A DNA stretch of 64,000 nt, from the NCBI RefSeq assembly GCF_000025625.1, contig NC_013923.1, positions 248,001 through 312,000 of the forward strand, in the 5' to 3' direction. The stretch is from Natrialba magadii ATCC 43099 (GTDB taxonomy: Archaea; Halobacteriota; Halobacteria; Halobacteriales; Natrialbaceae). Within the stretch, counting starts at the first letter, position 1; every line of letters starts with the position of its first letter. This document shows, piece after piece, positions 43,622 to 51,960 of this stretch. The position numbers and the translations under genes are program-made. A model generated the notes under the pieces. That model worked only from the letters and a program-made list of their open reading frames with translations. It searched no databases and was not told the origin of the DNA.

Positions 43622-44658
43622 GTTCGAAAAGCCCCGACGAGTCGACGACACCTCGCGATTCTCAGACCGAATCCGCAACCGAGACGATGAACCTCGTCGA
43701 AGCCGTCCGCCACGCCCTCCACACCGAAATGGCCCGCAACGAACGCGTCATGGTCCTCGGCGAAGACGTCGCCGAAAACGGTGGCGTCTTCCGCGCAACT
43801 GCAGGGTTACTCGAGTCCTTCGGCGGCGAGCGCGTCGTGGACACCCCACTCGCGGAGTCGGGAATCGTCGGTACGGCGATCGGACTCGCTATGACGGAGA
43901 TGCGGCCGGTTGCGGAGTTGCAGTTCATGGGGTTTGCCTACCCGGCGTTCGACCAGCTCGTCAGTCACGCGGCGCGGATGCGAAGCCGAAGTCACGGCCA
44001 GTACACGGTGCCGATGGTGGTTCGTGCACCCTACGGCGGCGGCATCCGCGCACCGGAGCACCACTCCGAGTCCAAGGAGGCGTTCTTCGTCCACGAACCC
44101 GGTCTGAAAGTCGTCGTTCCGAGCACGCCCGCGGACGCGAAGGGGCTGCTTATCGCGTCGATTCGTGATCCGGATCCGGTCGTCTTCCTCGAACCGAAGC
44201 TGGTCTATCGCGCCTTCCGTGAGGATGTGCCGACGGATGCGTACGGGACACCGCTCGGCGAGGCGTCTATCAGGCGAGAAGGCTCGGACGTGACGGTCTA
44301 CACATGGGGTGCGATGGTTCATCCGACGCTTATCGCCGCGGATAACGTCGCCGACGAGGACGGTATCGACGTCGAAGTCGTCGACCTGCGGACGCTCTCC
44401 CCGCTGGACGTAGAAACCGTCGTCGACTCGTTCGAGAAGACTGGCCGCGCCGTCATCGTCCACGAAGCGCCGAAAACAGCCGGACTGGGGGCAGAAATCG
44501 CAGCGACGATTCAGGAGGAAGCGCTCTTGCACCAGGAGGCTCCGATCAGCCGCGTCGCCGGCTACGACGTGCCGATGCCGCTGCACGAACTCGAGGACTA
44601 CTATCTGCCGCAGGCGCTCCGGATCCAGGAGGGCATTCGCGAGGCAGTCTCATTTTAG
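43618..44658 (+). CDS. pdhB: 2-oxoacid dehydrogenase E1 component, beta subunit
   Basis: A 346-residue transketolase-like subunit: MNLVEAVRHALHTEMARNERV, LGEDVAENGGVFRATAGL, TPLAESGIVGTAIGLAM, APYGGGIRAPEHHSES and the C-terminal domain with VDLRTLSPLDVETVVDSFEKTGR and VHEAPKTAGLGAEI. It pairs with the alpha subunit by a four-base overlap. In haloarchaeal complexes E2 and E3 genes normally follow; here the next 790 bases carry no gene, so E1 must use E2/E3 from elsewhere or act alone. Confidence 0.9.
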   Translation: MSSKSPDESTTPRDSQTESATETMNLVEAVRHALHTEMARNERVMVLGEDVAENGGVFRATAGLLESFGGERVVDTPLAESGIVGTAIGLAMTEMRPVAELQFMGFAYPAFDQLVSHAARMRSRSHGQYTVPMVVRAPYGGGIRAPEHHSESKEAFFVHEPGLKVVVPSTPADAKGLLIASIRDPDPVVFLEPKLVYRAFREDVPTDAYGTPLGEASIRREGSDVTVYTWGAMVHPTLIAADNVADEDGIDVEVVDLRTLSPLDVETVVDSFEKTGRAVIVHEAPKTAGLGAEIAATIQEEALLHQEAPISRVAGYDVPMPLHELEDYYLPQALRIQEGIREAVSF

Positions 44659-45091
44659 GGCATATTGGCACCACGAAATCGGTCAAAGCCCACTGGTTGG
44701 GTTCAGAAGTTATCTGGGAGTTCCGTCACAAGAACTGGCGTGGTTTCTAAGTAAATTCGTTCATCGATTAATCATCATACAAGACATGTGAGTCGGAACT
44801 TCGAAGTTGGCATATAATCTCCCGCGATACCTGTCCACATCCAGCTAATCGGGGTATCGCTATGACAAGCATAGCTTTGTTCTAGCAATACTGAGCCGCA
44901 TCCTGTGAGATTACCGTCACATCCGACTTCAGACATTAGTAACTCTTAGTCTCATAGAACGAACCGAGGGCTTGCTGTCGATCACTGACTCTTCTCACAC
45001 TCCCTCAGCCATTGGTTTCCTCATAATTAAGACGGCGAATCATGTATCGTGAAAGTTATTATATGACCTTCCTTACATCTAAGAGTGGGAA

Positions 45092-45177
45092 CTATAGCAG
45101 CCACTGCAAGTCACTTCGCACCTGATCGCACAGCCGTCGTGCGATCAGTGTGTAAATAGGTGCAGTTGTTACTATAT
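45092..45177 (+). repeat. 86-bp hairpin repeat, copy C
   Basis: Same orientation as copy B. The central stem CTGATCGCAC pairs perfectly with GTGCGATCAG (10 bp) around a seven-base loop, so both sides differ from copies A and B in a matched way. Termini CTATAGCAGCCACTGCAA and the complementary right end are conserved. No flanking direct repeat is evident. Confidence 0.85.
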
Positions 45178-45204
45178 CTAAATATGACCGAATCAAACTA
45201 GACT

Positions 45205-45306
45205 TACTCAAACGACAGTGTTTTGATCGGTGGGTCTAGGACGTAGCGACCCTCCGAACGGAGGTTGTTGCGTAGCAGGAACATCGTAGAGATAATCGAT
45301 ATCAGT
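45205..45306 (-). pseudogene. Possible C-terminal remnant of a membrane protein
   Basis: A 33-codon frame (LISIISTMFLLRNNLR, then SEGRYVLDPPIKTLSFE, stop) reads like a terminal helix plus cytoplasmic tail but has an in-frame stop directly upstream and no start region. It may be the end of a gene lost when this stretch was rearranged. No family can be named. Confidence 0.25.
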
Positions 45307-45450
45307 CCCGACTGCTACCTTCGAGCGGAAAATCAGTAACCGAGAACCCCTGGGTGCACACCTTTTCTTCCGATGTGAATTCCAAATAGGTGGCTAAAAT
45401 CCCGTGTTTTTCTTACTTTCAAAAACAATCAAAATCGAATACTCGGGTGA

Positions 45451-45858
45451 TTAGACGACGGTCTTTGAGATGTTGAGTTTGGCGTCGGACCCGTGTAAAA
45501 CGCTGATCCAGGAACCCCCACTTGGGCCAATGTCGCCTGTGAGTTCATTGCTATCCCAATCGGTGACAACGGTCACGGTTGCTTCGAATGCCTCTTCGAT
45601 GCCAAGATCAGGTTGCTTTCTCGGTGGTGATCCATCCTCCTCTGCTCCAGCAAAACCATCGAACTCCAACGCCTCGTCGTAGACGACTTCCCCGGTATCG
45701 ACGTTAGTGATCATGACGTCGATCATAACTTGATCTTCGTACCGATTGCTGACGGAGATGTACGTTGGCTCTTCACCTTCGGCATCCAGACAGCCAACTG
45801 TGAGTATTGTTCCGGCGGCTGTCGCGTTTCTCAGGAACGACCGACGTGTGTCGAGCAT
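45451..45858 (-). CDS. Twin-arginine lipoprotein, unknown function
   Basis: About 135 residues with a Tat signal (TRRSFLRN) and lipobox TVGC near residue 23, then an exported domain rich in Asp/Glu that resembles a beta-sandwich (YISVSNRYEDQVMIDVMITN, DTGEVVYDEALEF, DAKLNISKTVV). It lies four bases after the stop of the HEXXH gene and completes a three-gene operon. The start at MLDTRRSFLRN places the RR motif normally; a Met six codons earlier would overlap the upstream gene. Confidence 0.7.
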   Translation of the reverse strand: MLDTRRSFLRNATAAGTILTVGCLDAEGEEPTYISVSNRYEDQVMIDVMITNVDTGEVVYDEALEFDGFAGAEEDGSPPRKQPDLGIEEAFEATVTVVTDWDSNELTGDIGPSGGSWISVLHGSDAKLNISKTVV

Positions 45859-45862
45859 CAAT

Positions 45863-46546
45863 TCAATATTCTTCATTTAACCAACGAGTAGCTTCTGATT
45901 CGGTACACTCGGAGAGGTCAGGTGTCCAGTTGGGATCCCCTGACGGGTCATCTTCGTACCCACAGAATTCAGACGGTGGGGGATTGGTGCCAACCCCGGG
46001 AAGCGAAAGTGCATACCCCGTCGCCATCGGCGTAATAGTTGCCTGAAACAAGGAGTCCTCAACGTGACCACAGGAATGATCGTCACTTCTTGGACCGTGC
46101 GTTCCTGGACAGTTGTCGTCGCCGTTCATCAACGAGTGGAGGAGTTCGTGCTTGACTGCATTCCTAAATGCACTCTCGCTCCCAACAATACTCTCCATAA
46201 GCTGCGCATTGACGACTGCGTAGCAGGTATCATCGGAGCGGAGCCGACTCCGGCTGGCACCCATTGTGACATCGCTGTCCAAGTCGCGTTTGTAGAGAAG
46301 GAGCCCCTGATTCCCATCGGGAATGAAGTCGACGTTGACTCCAGGTACATCCTCATCCTCAAGTTCACTCAGATAACCATCGTAGTCATCGTGGTCGGGC
46401 CCATCTCGTTTGCCGCGAGGTGTAGCTGATGAGTCAGTCCCAAGTTGGTCTGCGAGATTTCCAATGGCGTCCGACGCTACGATGAGGGTGTCATTGTCGA
46501 CATCCTCGTCCCTGAACAATGTTACATCCAACGCTGGACTGGACAT
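45863..46546 (-). CDS. HEXXH-motif putative zinc metalloprotease, uncharacterised
   Basis: A 227-residue protein with a zincin helix AFRNAVKHELLHSLMNGDDN (HELLH near residue 137), the classic zinc-binding and catalytic motif. Downstream THGPRSDDHSCGHVEDS offers His/Cys candidates for a third ligand. There is no signal peptide, unlike both neighbours, so it may act inside the cell or be exported with a partner. The ATG overlaps the stop of the upstream gene by one base (TAATG), indicating translational coupling. The C-terminus is truncated-looking (SECTESEATRWLNEEY) but not frameshifted. Protease activity is a prediction from the motif only. Confidence 0.7.
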   Translation of the reverse strand: MSSPALDVTLFRDEDVDNDTLIVASDAIGNLADQLGTDSSATPRGKRDGPDHDDYDGYLSELEDEDVPGVNVDFIPDGNQGLLLYKRDLDSDVTMGASRSRLRSDDTCYAVVNAQLMESIVGSESAFRNAVKHELLHSLMNGDDNCPGTHGPRSDDHSCGHVEDSLFQATITPMATGYALSLPGVGTNPPPSEFCGYEDDPSGDPNWTPDLSECTESEATRWLNEEY

Positions 46547-47523
46547 TAGCAACCCACCCCCGTTGTGATGTCGATAAACAAAAGTTCCGGACCGATTCTC
46601 GCCCAGCGACTATCATCAAGTGGCGCGGCCGGATCGATCCCAATGCGCTTGAGGAACTGTGTGACTGCCTCGCTCGGCTCACCTTTCTCGGTGATACCCC
46701 CCTCACTTGCAAATGTGAGTATATCTTGCTCTTGAGTTGAGAGTAGAGACAGTTGATCGTCCAGAACGAGTTGCTCAGTGGAGAACCACTCGTCGAATTC
46801 CGCAGCCGTCTTCGCGACAGATTCGGTACGGACGTGGTAAATCGCTACGTTTGCCTGCGTTGATCTGAGGGAAAGTCGGTAGTAGTCCCCGGTTTCGTCT
46901 TGGACATAGTGTGGGAAATCCACGCCGGCCAACTGGGTTGGGACGTTCTCTGACGCGCCGAACACGTACCCGCGCTGGCGGGGCATTGTGTCGTCGACTG
47001 AAGTGTTGGTTTCCGTTTCGAGAAGGTGCAGATACCGCTCACGGCCGATCGCACCATGAATTGCTTCCCAAGCAGCGGAGGTAAACTCGTCAATCGAGGT
47101 GATGGAATCCGTTCCGGGTTCCTTTCCATCTACGGATTCTGCGACGAGTACCGGCGCCTCTCTTGTTTTACGACCGGAAAATGAAACGTTGTACTGGTAA
47201 TATTCGTCGTCGACGACGAAGCCAGTACCACGAACCCATGGTCGTTCGTACCGAGTGGTTCGACCGGTTTCGATAGCGGTGTTGATCGTCGACTGTGAAT
47301 CATCGGCGAGCGTCTCGAACTGATCAGGCACGACCGCGGCGGGTGATCTGTCGCCGTATCGTTCGACTTCGACAGTCAGGTGCCGAGTTGCACTCTCGGT
47401 CTCGTCCGGGGTTCGTTGTTGATCCCCATTGCGAGCAGCGGCAACCGTGGTTAATCCAGCAGTTGCCGAAGCTCCTGCCGCAGCGAGAACTGTACGACGG
47501 CGGAGTGGGTTGTCTTTCGACAT
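46546..47523 (-). CDS. Twin-arginine-exported protein, unknown function
   Basis: A 325-residue protein with a Tat signal (LRRRTVLAAAGASATAG) without lipobox, cut probably after VAAA, followed by a mixed acidic domain with repeated aromatic residues (DEYYQYNVSF, GDYYRLSLRST, VAIYHVRTE). No known family recognised. First gene of the coupled trio with the HEXXH protein and the lipoprotein. A strong AT-rich promoter (TATATTATA region) lies about 24 bases upstream. Codon use is less GC-rich than in the surrounding genes, suggesting acquisition. Confidence 0.7.
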   Translation of the reverse strand: MSKDNPLRRRTVLAAAGASATAGLTTVAAARNGDQQRTPDETESATRHLTVEVERYGDRSPAAVVPDQFETLADDSQSTINTAIETGRTTRYERPWVRGTGFVVDDEYYQYNVSFSGRKTREAPVLVAESVDGKEPGTDSITSIDEFTSAAWEAIHGAIGRERYLHLLETETNTSVDDTMPRQRGYVFGASENVPTQLAGVDFPHYVQDETGDYYRLSLRSTQANVAIYHVRTESVAKTAAEFDEWFSTEQLVLDDQLSLLSTQEQDILTFASEGGITEKGEPSEAVTQFLKRIGIDPAAPLDDSRWARIGPELLFIDITTGVGC

Positions 47524-47537
47524 ACAATATATTGTTA

Positions 47538-47550
47538 TAATATAGTATTA
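47538..47550 (-). promoter_or_regulatory. TATA box of the exported-protein trio
   Basis: A run reading TAATACTATATTA on the minus strand, about 24 bases upstream of the first gene, in a very AT-rich stretch. Confidence 0.55.
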
Positions 47551-47985
47551 AAAGGTATCTATTAAGTTAATGAGAATATTTACTAGAGTTAGTTAATATA
47601 GTATTTGCTGTGTTTTATTAAATAAGGAGATCTAACGGACCTTTTGATTTGGGTACAATATTTCAGGCCAGCGTCTGTCTTTTGCCGCCTCGAAGTCGAC
47701 TTCAGGAACTCCGTGGAGGTGTTATAGACGATTACTCGAAATACCGGTGTGGTCGAAATAGTAGGGGAGTCGTGGTTGAGTGGAGTCCAGAAATTGAACA
47801 ACAGTTGCCCCGTCCCGAGGTAAAAGACACAGGCCTGTGGACTAACAGAGTCATATTGACCAATGGAATCCTACTTCAGCTATCAGATCGCCGTCTCAAT
47901 ACGCCACCAGTACCGGTCCTGATAGGGGAGCTGTCGAAGATTTCGCTCTGCAACGTCTATGTTGGTGTTGCAGACTGACCACGTC

Positions 47986-48222
47986 CCGCCCCCTTCGATC
48001 TCGAGATTGTCACGGACGTTTATTGCCTTGCTCTCGGCGTATTCCACCTCATCGGAGGTGTCGGACTCGTGCCCAGCGATTCCCACTCCTACCTCTCGCT
48101 CCGCGGCGAAGACGGGATGATCCCACTCGAGTCCCTTGGCTACATCGTACTCGTCGTCACGCTGGTCGCCTACCTGCTCACCGAATCCGTATCTGGGTAT
48201 CGTGCCTCCCGTCAAGGATGAG
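47986..48222 (+). pseudogene. Possible 3' remnant of a membrane-protein gene
   Basis: After an in-frame stop, the plus strand reads FDLEIVTDVYCLALGVFHLI, GGVGLVPSDS, then ESLGYIVLVVTLVAYLLTES and a short basic tail before TGA. Two hydrophobic helices separated by a polar loop look like the end of a multi-pass protein, but there is no start codon in the right place. Probably a truncated relic. Confidence 0.3.
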
Positions 48223-48259
48223 TAGCTGAATCTCGAGTTCCTGTCCGTCTTGGGCGGTA

Positions 48260-49267
48260 CTAGCGGAACTGCGGTGCAACCTCCTCACCGAGTCGGCGGA
48301 CGCACTCGACCATCGCATCGGTTCCGACACCCGGGTGTGCCGTCCGGAAAATGAAGTGGATGTCGTCGCCGAGCGCATCACGGTAGGACTCGAGTTCCGC
48401 CGTCACCTGCTCGGGGGTGCCAAAGATAGCCTGCTCCTTCAGCTCCTGTTTTCGCTCGTCGTCGAGGTCCTCGACGGACTCACCCGAGAATATTTCCTCG
48501 TAGCGGCGCTGGATGTAGAAGTAGCCGTCGCGCATGGTTTCCCAGGCGTCCTCGCGAGAGTCGCCGACCCAGCCGTGCTGGAGGACGTAGACCGTGAACT
48601 CGCCGTCGATACCTTCTTCGTCGCGAACTCGGCGGATGTCCTCGACGCGCTTTCGTACGCCCGCAACAGGCAGCGAGGAGGGCGCACACCAGCCCTCCGC
48701 AGTGCGAGCGGCGCGCCGCACGGCCGGCTTGGCCGCCCCGCCGAGCATGATCGGAACCGAGTCGCCGGTCGGCTTCGGCGTGATCGAGACATCTGTCGGG
48801 ATGTCGTGGAAACTCGAGTTGTACTCGAGTTCCCCCGCACTCCAGGCACCGTCGAGAAACGAAACGAGGTCGGCGAGGCGTTCCGCACGCTCTTCACGAG
48901 GGACACCGAAGACGTCGAACTCGTCAGGGTTCGAGCCAATTGCGAGGCCGAGCGTGAGTCGGCCGTCCGAGAGCAGGTCGACCGTCGCGGCGTCCTCTGC
49001 GAGATGGATCGGGTCGTACAGCGGGCCGAGCGCGACACAGCTTCCGATTTCGATCTCCTCGGTGTCGGCGGCCATCGCGCCGAGTGTTGGCATCGTCCCG
49101 GAGAGGTAGCCGTCCTCGGCGAAGTGGTGTTCGGAGACCCACGCGCTGTCGAGTCCGGCGGCTTCGGCTTCGCGTGTGACCGTCCGAAGTTCGTCGTACA
49201 GCGCGGCCATCTCGCGGTCGTCGTCCGGTCGCCGTTGGCCGGTGAAGAGGCCAGTACCGAGTTTCAT
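48260..49267 (-). CDS. LLM-class (luciferase-like) F420- or flavin-dependent oxidoreductase
   Basis: A 335-residue bacterial-luciferase-fold protein: MKLGTGLFTGQRRPDD, GLDSAWVSEHHFAEDGYLSGT, VALGPLYDPIHLAEDAATVDLLSDGRL, LGLAIGSNPDEFDVFGV and PIMLGGAAKPAVRRAAR. Actinobacterial and archaeal members of this group commonly use coenzyme F420, which haloarchaea make, but FMN use is possible. Transcribed with the M24 gene in the same direction but separated by 90 bases. Substrate unknown. Confidence 0.88.
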   Translation of the reverse strand: MKLGTGLFTGQRRPDDDREMAALYDELRTVTREAEAAGLDSAWVSEHHFAEDGYLSGTMPTLGAMAADTEEIEIGSCVALGPLYDPIHLAEDAATVDLLSDGRLTLGLAIGSNPDEFDVFGVPREERAERLADLVSFLDGAWSAGELEYNSSFHDIPTDVSITPKPTGDSVPIMLGGAAKPAVRRAARTAEGWCAPSSLPVAGVRKRVEDIRRVRDEEGIDGEFTVYVLQHGWVGDSREDAWETMRDGYFYIQRRYEEIFSGESVEDLDDERKQELKEQAIFGTPEQVTAELESYRDALGDDIHFIFRTAHPGVGTDAMVECVRRLGEEVAPQFR

Positions 49268-49357
49268 ACGCCAACGTGTACGTGAACTAACTTAACCGTT
49301 GACACGAACTGCAACGATATGGTCCGAACCCGGAGATTTGTTGAGCGCACCACGAGG

Positions 49358-50632
49358 TCAGTGGTCGATAACCGTAATCTCCTCGACCGGCCACTGACTC
49401 AGAATCTCGACGCCGTTCTCGCGAACGACGACCATCTCTTCGACGCGGACACCCTGTCTATCCGCCGGCTGCATCGTCTCGACGGCCATCGTCATCCCCT
49501 CCTCGATCTCGATCGGATGGTCCGGTGAAAGGCCACGCCAGATCAGCGGCACTTCGTAGAGCTGGAGCCCGAGACCGTGGGCCCAGTGATTCGTCGTCAT
49601 CTCCCAGAACTCGTCGGCGTCGTACCAGTCCATGTGCTCGCCTTCTTCGTCCGGGAACGCCTGGCAGATCTCGTCGGTCGTCGCACCGGGCTCGATGCAC
49701 TCGAGTACGTTGTACAGATCGTCCCGTGCTTTTTCGTAGGCGTCCTGCTGTGCCTGCGTTGGCTGGCCGATCGAGAAGGTGCGGTAGTAACACGACCGGT
49801 AGCCGAGGTAGCCGATGTTGTAGAAGTCGGCGTAGACGAGGTCGCCCGGGCGGATCGCCCGGTCGGTGGTGTTCGCCTGGTGTTTGGGCCACGTGTTCGG
49901 CCCCGACGTAACGTAGCCGCCGCCGACGAACGCGCCGTGACGCCAGAGTTCGCGGACGGCTTCGCCCCAGACCTCGGTCTCGCGCATCCCCGGCTTGGCG
50001 GTGTCCTTGATGGTCTGAAAGCCAGCCTCACAGATCGAGGCGACCATCCGTAAACACTCGATCTCGTCCTCGGTTTTGATCTTCCGGGCGTCCTCCATCA
50101 CCGCTTGTGCGGTGTCGACATCGACATCAACGCCGCGGTCCTCGAACACCGAGACGAGACTCTGATTGCCGATATCGATCCCGAGCGTCTCGTCGGCGAC
50201 GCCGTACTCTTCCATCGCGTCGTGAACGGTTTCGGCCATCTTCGATCGCAGGAACTGGCGGGCCGAGGCGCTGCCAGAGGCTCGCGGAACGTTGCCGAGC
50301 CCCGGACAGGCATAACGGATGTCGTGAAGCCACGGGCAGTTGAACCGCTGGTTGCTCGCGTGGTCCGCGGTGTCCCAGTGAACGATGTCGCCGTTTTCGG
50401 TAAGGAGGGTGTAGTGGTCCGCGCCGCTGCCACCGGTCATCGCCAGCCCGGTCACGTAGCGGATGTTCGGATCCGAGACGAGGAGCATGGCCCCGAGGTT
50501 GGTCTCCTGGAGGCGTTCGAGCGCCCTCGCTTTGCGCTCTTCGCGGAGGCGCTGGGTATCGATGCGCTGTTCCCAGTCGACCGCCTGCGTTCCTCGAGTA
50601 CCCGCCATAAACTGCCGGTCGTGAAACGACAT
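49358..50632 (-). CDS. M24 (pita-bread fold) family enzyme, Xaa-Pro peptidase/creatinase-like
   Basis: About 424 residues: an N-terminal creatinase-type domain (LGAMLLVSDPNIRYVTGLAM) and a C-terminal pita-bread domain. Metal-ligand positions: Asp in LVYADFYNIG, His in NHWAHGLGLQLYEVP, Glu in TMAVETMQP and Glu in VRVEEMVVV are present, but the second Asp of the usual S-D-x-x-R-T motif is Cys (YRSCYYRTF). The family includes prolidases, creatinase and the DMSP lyase DddP, so it may not be a peptidase. A TATA-like GATTTATG favours the ATG used here; Met codons five residues earlier and eight later are alternatives. Beside an MFS carrier on the same strand. Confidence 0.82.
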   Translation of the reverse strand: MSFHDRQFMAGTRGTQAVDWEQRIDTQRLREERKARALERLQETNLGAMLLVSDPNIRYVTGLAMTGGSGADHYTLLTENGDIVHWDTADHASNQRFNCPWLHDIRYACPGLGNVPRASGSASARQFLRSKMAETVHDAMEEYGVADETLGIDIGNQSLVSVFEDRGVDVDVDTAQAVMEDARKIKTEDEIECLRMVASICEAGFQTIKDTAKPGMRETEVWGEAVRELWRHGAFVGGGYVTSGPNTWPKHQANTTDRAIRPGDLVYADFYNIGYLGYRSCYYRTFSIGQPTQAQQDAYEKARDDLYNVLECIEPGATTDEICQAFPDEEGEHMDWYDADEFWEMTTNHWAHGLGLQLYEVPLIWRGLSPDHPIEIEEGMTMAVETMQPADRQGVRVEEMVVVRENGVEILSQWPVEEITVIDH

Positions 50633-50717
50633 GGATAGGTAGCGCATTCACGTTGGGCGACATAAATCCCAGCGCCGGTCTGTGTCGGCATCGTGTTTTG
50701 GTGACCAGAACCACCAG

Positions 50718-51878
50718 TCACGTCGGTAGTCGGCCGGCGCGCTCGAAGATGGTCAGAACGACGATCAAGGCACCGAGCAAGAGCGCACCGCCAGTGAATA
50801 CCGCGTCGTAGGAATATCCCTGTTCGATGAGCGTCCCGACGGCTGAGGAGCCAAGCGCCTGCGTCGCCATCCAGAGCGAACTAAACACGGCGTAGGCACT
50901 CCCGCGCGTCGAGTCGGGAAGCGTATCGAGCATGAACGTATCCACCGCGGGAAACAGCGAGTGGATGACGAAGCCGACGACAACGGACATGACGATCAAC
51001 CCGATCAGGCTCTCGACCATCGTCAGGACGATCACACTCACGGCGAAGACGCCGACGATACCGAGGAGGTACGGAATCTGCGGAAGCCTGTCGGCGAAGT
51101 CACCGCCGAAGTAGAACGCTGGAACGCCGGTGGCGAAGACGATCGTGAGCATCATCCCGGCTGCACGATCCGAGAGGCCCTTCGACTGGATCATGTACAG
51201 TTCGTAGAAGTTGAACAGGCCTTGCCAGACGAACACCGCGAAACCGACGATAGCGAGCGCGGTGGCGATAAGCCGCCACTCCGAGAGCGCGCCGGCGACG
51301 AAGTTGCGATCCGCCTGTCCCGCACTGGGCATCTCGGTTTCTCGGGCAACGAACCACGTGTAGACAGTGATGATGGCAGCACCGACGGCAATCGCCCACA
51401 GGGAGAGTCGCCAGTCGACGAACAGCGTGAGTGCGACGAACGGCGCAGCGACGACGGCCGCGATCTGGTTCGCAGCGCCGTGGATGCCCATCACTCGACC
51501 GATCCGCTCCGGATACAGCTCGCTCAGCAGTGGATTCGCCGAGACGAAGTAAACACCCGAAGCGATCCCCATGAAGAACGCGCCGACCATCAGGTGCTCG
51601 ACGGTCGTCGCCGTTGCAGCGATTGCGGATGACACCGCGAGAATGGAACCTGAACTAATCACGACGTAGTGTCTGGGAACTTTCGTGAGAAGCCAGCCGG
51701 TCGGCAAGCGCGGGGCCGCACTCCCGATCCAGGCGAGCGTGACGATGAGCCCTGCAGTCGCCTCGCCGATACCGAACTCGCTGATAAAGACGTTGAGAAG
51801 GGGCGCAAAGACGATTCTGGCGAGGTTGATGAAGAAGACGAGAACGCATAGCGAGGTGAAGAGACGGGCCCTGGCCAT
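50718..51878 (-). CDS. MFS transporter
   Basis: A 386-residue major facilitator with twelve helices: INLARIVFAPLLNVFISEFGI in helix 1, AWIGSAAPRLPTGWLLTKVPR between helices 2 and 3, LSELYPERIGRVMGIHGAANQIAAV in helix 5, and VIHSLFPAVDTFMLDTLPDSTRGSAYA in the second half. It lies 70 bases upstream of the M24 gene on the same strand, so import of that enzyme's substrate or export of its product is plausible. Substrate not identifiable. Confidence 0.88.
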   Translation of the reverse strand: MARARLFTSLCVLVFFINLARIVFAPLLNVFISEFGIGEATAGLIVTLAWIGSAAPRLPTGWLLTKVPRHYVVISSGSILAVSSAIAATATTVEHLMVGAFFMGIASGVYFVSANPLLSELYPERIGRVMGIHGAANQIAAVVAAPFVALTLFVDWRLSLWAIAVGAAIITVYTWFVARETEMPSAGQADRNFVAGALSEWRLIATALAIVGFAVFVWQGLFNFYELYMIQSKGLSDRAAGMMLTIVFATGVPAFYFGGDFADRLPQIPYLLGIVGVFAVSVIVLTMVESLIGLIVMSVVVGFVIHSLFPAVDTFMLDTLPDSTRGSAYAVFSSLWMATQALGSSAVGTLIEQGYSYDAVFTGGALLLGALIVVLTIFERAGRLPT

Positions 51879-51960
51879 AGCCCGTATTTCAGACCGTGAA
51901 TCTCAAGGCTTCCGGAACAGTTCTCGTTTGCCTACATGTGGTCCCACACACATCAACGCC

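Larger units (their letters stand above)
44659..45450. other. 790-base intergenic region with hairpin repeat and gene remnants
   Basis: AT-richer than the flanking E1 genes. It contains one 86-bp hairpin repeat and, on the minus strand at about 45205-45306, a short frame that looks like the decayed end of a membrane protein. No intact gene is seen. Confidence 0.55.
47524..48259. other. AT-rich intergenic region with degenerate coding fragments
   Basis: About 740 bases. The first 120 bases are strongly AT-rich and promoter-like. The rest contains overlapping short frames on both strands (47649-47978 plus, 47883-48215 minus) without domain support, and a membrane-protein C-terminal fragment at the right end. 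It looks like a rearranged junction between the AT-rich trio and the GC-rich F420 gene. Confidence 0.5.

Noticed and set aside
47649-48215. Two overlapping frames (47649-47978 plus, 47883-48215 minus)
   Set aside because: They overlap each other, lack motifs and lie in a region that looks rearranged.
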